Positions 24,278-26,014 of a DNA stretch of 26,014 nt are shown here, piece by piece (position 1 is the first letter of the stretch; each line of letters opens with the position of its first letter). The notes under the pieces are model-generated. The model had not been told where the DNA came from. It made no database searches and saw only the letters and a program-made list of their open reading frames with translations. Source of the DNA: Enterobacteriaceae bacterium UBA2655 (GTDB lineage: Bacteria; Pseudomonadota; Gammaproteobacteria; Enterobacterales; Enterobacteriaceae); NCBI GenBank assembly GCA_002359495.1, contig DENB01000062.1, positions 98,489-124,502 on the forward strand, read 5' to 3'. The position numbers and the translations under genes were made by a program.

Positions 24278-25963
24278 ATGAGCGAAACCCTGAGCCAGGC
24301 GATAGCGCGCGAAGTCCGCGCTCCGCATGGCAGCGAACTGCACTGTGCCAACTGGCTGATTGAAGCGGCATATCGGATGATCCAGAACAACCTTGATCCC
24401 GACGTCGCCGAGCGGCCCGAGGAACTGGTGGTGTATGGCGGCATCGGCAAAGCGGCGCGCAACTGGGCCTGTTTTGAACAGATCCTGCGCTCGCTGCGCG
24501 CCCTGCAACCCGACGAGACGCTGCTGATCCAGTCGGGCAAGCCGGTCGGCGTGTTCCGCACCCATGCGGATGCGCCGCGCGTGCTGCTCGCCAACTCCAA
24601 CCTGGTGCCGCATTGGGCCAACTGGGATCATTTCCACGAACTGGATAAAGCGGGCCTGATGATGTACGGCCAGATGACGGCAGGCTCCTGGATTTATATC
24701 GGCGCGCAGGGCATCGTGCAGGGCACGTTCGAGACCTTTGTCGAGGCAGGCCGCCAGCATTACGACAACGACCTCAGCGGCCGCTGGATCCTGACGGCGG
24801 GACTGGGCGGCATGGGCGGCGCGCAGCCGCTGGCGGGCGTGCTGGCTGGCGCCTGCGTGCTGGCGGTGGAGTGTCAGGAATCGCGCATCGATTTTCGTCT
24901 GCGCACCCGTTATCTCGACCACAAGGCGTATACGCTGGACGAGGCGCTGTCGCTGATCGAAGCGGCGACCCAGGCGAAGAAAGCGATCTCCGTCGGTCTG
25001 CTGGGCAACGCCGCAGAGGTGCTGCCGGAGCTGGTGAAGCGCGCACAGGTGGGCGGCATTCGGCCCGATATCGTGACCGACCAGACCTCGGCGCACGATC
25101 CGGTGAACGGCTATCTGCCCATCGGTTGGGATCTGGCGCGCTGGCAGCAGGAACGCGCCAGTCAGCCTAAAGCGGTCGAGCAGGCGGCGCGCGCCTCGAT
25201 GGCGATCCATGTGCAGGCGATGCTCGACTTTTATCATATGGGCGTGCCGACCGTGGATTACGGCAACAATATTCGTCAGGTGGCGCTGGATGAAGGGATT
25301 TCCGACGCCTTCGATTTTCCCGGTTTCGTACCGGCTTATATCCGTCCGCTGTTCTGCGAAGGGAAAGGGCCTTTCCGCTGGGTGGCGCTGTCGGGCGATC
25401 CGGAGGATATCCGCAAGACCGACGCCAAACTGAAAGCGCTGTTTCCTGAAGATAAGAACCTGCATCGCTGGCTCGATATGGCGCAGGAGCGCATCGCGTT
25501 TCAGGGCCTGCCGGCCCGCATCTGCTGGCTGGGTCTCGGCGAGCGTCACCGCGCCGGTCTTGCCTTTAATGAAATGGTGCGCAACGGCGAGCTGAAGGCG
25601 CCGATCGTGATTGGCCGTGATCATCTCGACTGCGGCTCCGTCGCCTCCCCTAACCGGGAGACGGAAGCGATGAAAGATGGCTCTGACGCGGTTTCCGACT
25701 GGCCGTTGCTTAACGCGCTGTTGAATACCGCAGGCGGCGCCACCTGGGTCAGCCTGCATCACGGCGGCGGCGTCGGCATGGGCTTTTCGCAGCATGCCGG
25801 CGTGGTGATCGTGTGCGACGGCAGCGAGGCCGCCGACGTGCGTCTCGCCCGCGTGCTGTGGAACGATCCCGCCACCGGCGTGATGCGACATGCCGACGCG
25901 GGCTATGAGCAGGCGCAGGCCTGCGCGACGAAACATGGGTTGAATCTGCCGATGCAGGGGTAA
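24278..25963 (+). CDS. hutU: HutU, urocanate hydratase
   Basis: This 561-residue NAD+-dependent enzyme (Pseudomonas putida 557) hydrates urocanate to 4-imidazolone-5-propionate, the second step. Family blocks are [12 protein letters not shown] (52-63), the NAD-binding [13 protein letters not shown] (175-187), and [12 protein letters not shown]. Cys416 in [13 protein letters not shown] probably corresponds to the P. putida active-site Cys410. [18 protein letters not shown] and [16 protein letters not shown] follow near the C-terminus. AAAGGAGAAG stands just before the ATG. The gene is complete. The stop is 51 bases before the window end, so further hut genes, such as a transporter, could follow outside. 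Confidence 0.97.
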   Translation: MSETLSQAIAREVRAPHGSELHCANWLIEAAYRMIQNNLDPDVAERPEELVVYGGIGKAARNWACFEQILRSLRALQPDETLLIQSGKPVGVFRTHADAPRVLLANSNLVPHWANWDHFHELDKAGLMMYGQMTAGSWIYIGAQGIVQGTFETFVEAGRQHYDNDLSGRWILTAGLGGMGGAQPLAGVLAGACVLAVECQESRIDFRLRTRYLDHKAYTLDEALSLIEAATQAKKAISVGLLGNAAEVLPELVKRAQVGGIRPDIVTDQTSAHDPVNGYLPIGWDLARWQQERASQPKAVEQAARASMAIHVQAMLDFYHMGVPTVDYGNNIRQVALDEGISDAFDFPGFVPAYIRPLFCEGKGPFRWVALSGDPEDIRKTDAKLKALFPEDKNLHRWLDMAQERIAFQGLPARICWLGLGERHRAGLAFNEMVRNGELKAPIVIGRDHLDCGSVASPNRETEAMKDGSDAVSDWPLLNALLNTAGGATWVSLHHGGGVGMGFSQHAGVVIVCDGSEAADVRLARVLWNDPATGVMRHADAGYEQAQACATKHGLNLPMQG

Positions 25964-25995
25964 GGGTGCCCGCCAGGCGGCAGGCAGTTTCAGGG

Positions 25996-26014
25996 GGCCG
26001 CAGCACATGCGGCC
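25996..26014 (+). terminator. Hairpin at the window edge after hutU
   Basis: GGCCGCA (25996-26002), loop GCACA, TGCGGCC (26008-26014) form a perfect 7-bp stem that ends at the last base. Whether a T-run follows cannot be seen. Confidence 0.4.

Noticed and set aside
23147..26008. A 953-codon open frame on the minus strand, antisense to hutH and hutU
   Set aside because: hutH and hutU are certain on the plus strand. The antisense product is low-complexity (H, R, Q, A rich) with no recognisable domain; such frames are common in GC-rich coding DNA.

Overview
The window looks like a chromosomal segment of an enterobacterium (order Enterobacterales). MoeB, YbiT, MntR, OmpX, RhtA, Dps, YbiO and RlmF all read as close relatives of the E. 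coli proteins and keep their usual lengths. The gene order only partly follows E. coli K-12 as I remember it. The high G+C at third codon positions and the extra gene blocks suggest an Erwiniaceae-like genome (Pantoea, Mixta or Erwinia type), but this is an inference. I see no IS element, prophage, tRNA, rRNA or CRISPR array.

Layout. (1) 1-2425: moeB, then ybiT facing it across a shared terminator. (2) 2733-8179, all minus strand: an H-NS/StpA-type nucleoid protein, then a complete tripartite drug-efflux operon (EmrA-like adaptor, EmrB-like DHA2 pump, NodT-type outer-membrane lipoprotein). (3) 8504-10548: the manganese block. mntR-ybiR run on the minus strand. Divergent from them are two MntR-box-like palindromes, an unannotated 25-residue hydrophobic ORF and a 63-residue MntS-like protein. 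(4) 10764-13395: ompX, rhtA and dps. (5) 13640-17663: ybiO (MscS-type channel), rlmF (23S rRNA m6A1618 methyltransferase) and a flavin-reductase-like protein. (6) 17653-25963: a seven-gene histidine-utilisation (hut) cluster, arranged as hutI-hutG (minus), hutF-hutD (plus), hutC (minus) and hutH-hutU (plus).

The hut genes encode the five-step route best known from Pseudomonas. HutH converts histidine to urocanate, HutU makes imidazolonepropionate, HutI makes formiminoglutamate, HutF makes N-formylglutamate, and HutG releases glutamate and formate. The enteric pattern of Klebsiella and Salmonella instead uses a one-step formiminoglutamase. HutC (GntR family) is the expected repressor, and four HutC-type palindromes sit in the three hut control regions. 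The hutC-hutH region also carries a near-consensus sigma-54 promoter with an NtrC-type site about 118 bp upstream, which suggests direct nitrogen control.

Two things deserve most attention. One is the pair of small ORFs downstream of the MntR-like boxes: an undescribed single-span peptide and an MntS homologue with a cysteine-rich N-terminal extension. The other is the hutH control region, with its sigma-54/NtrC signals and a duplicated operator-plus-start-codon cassette.
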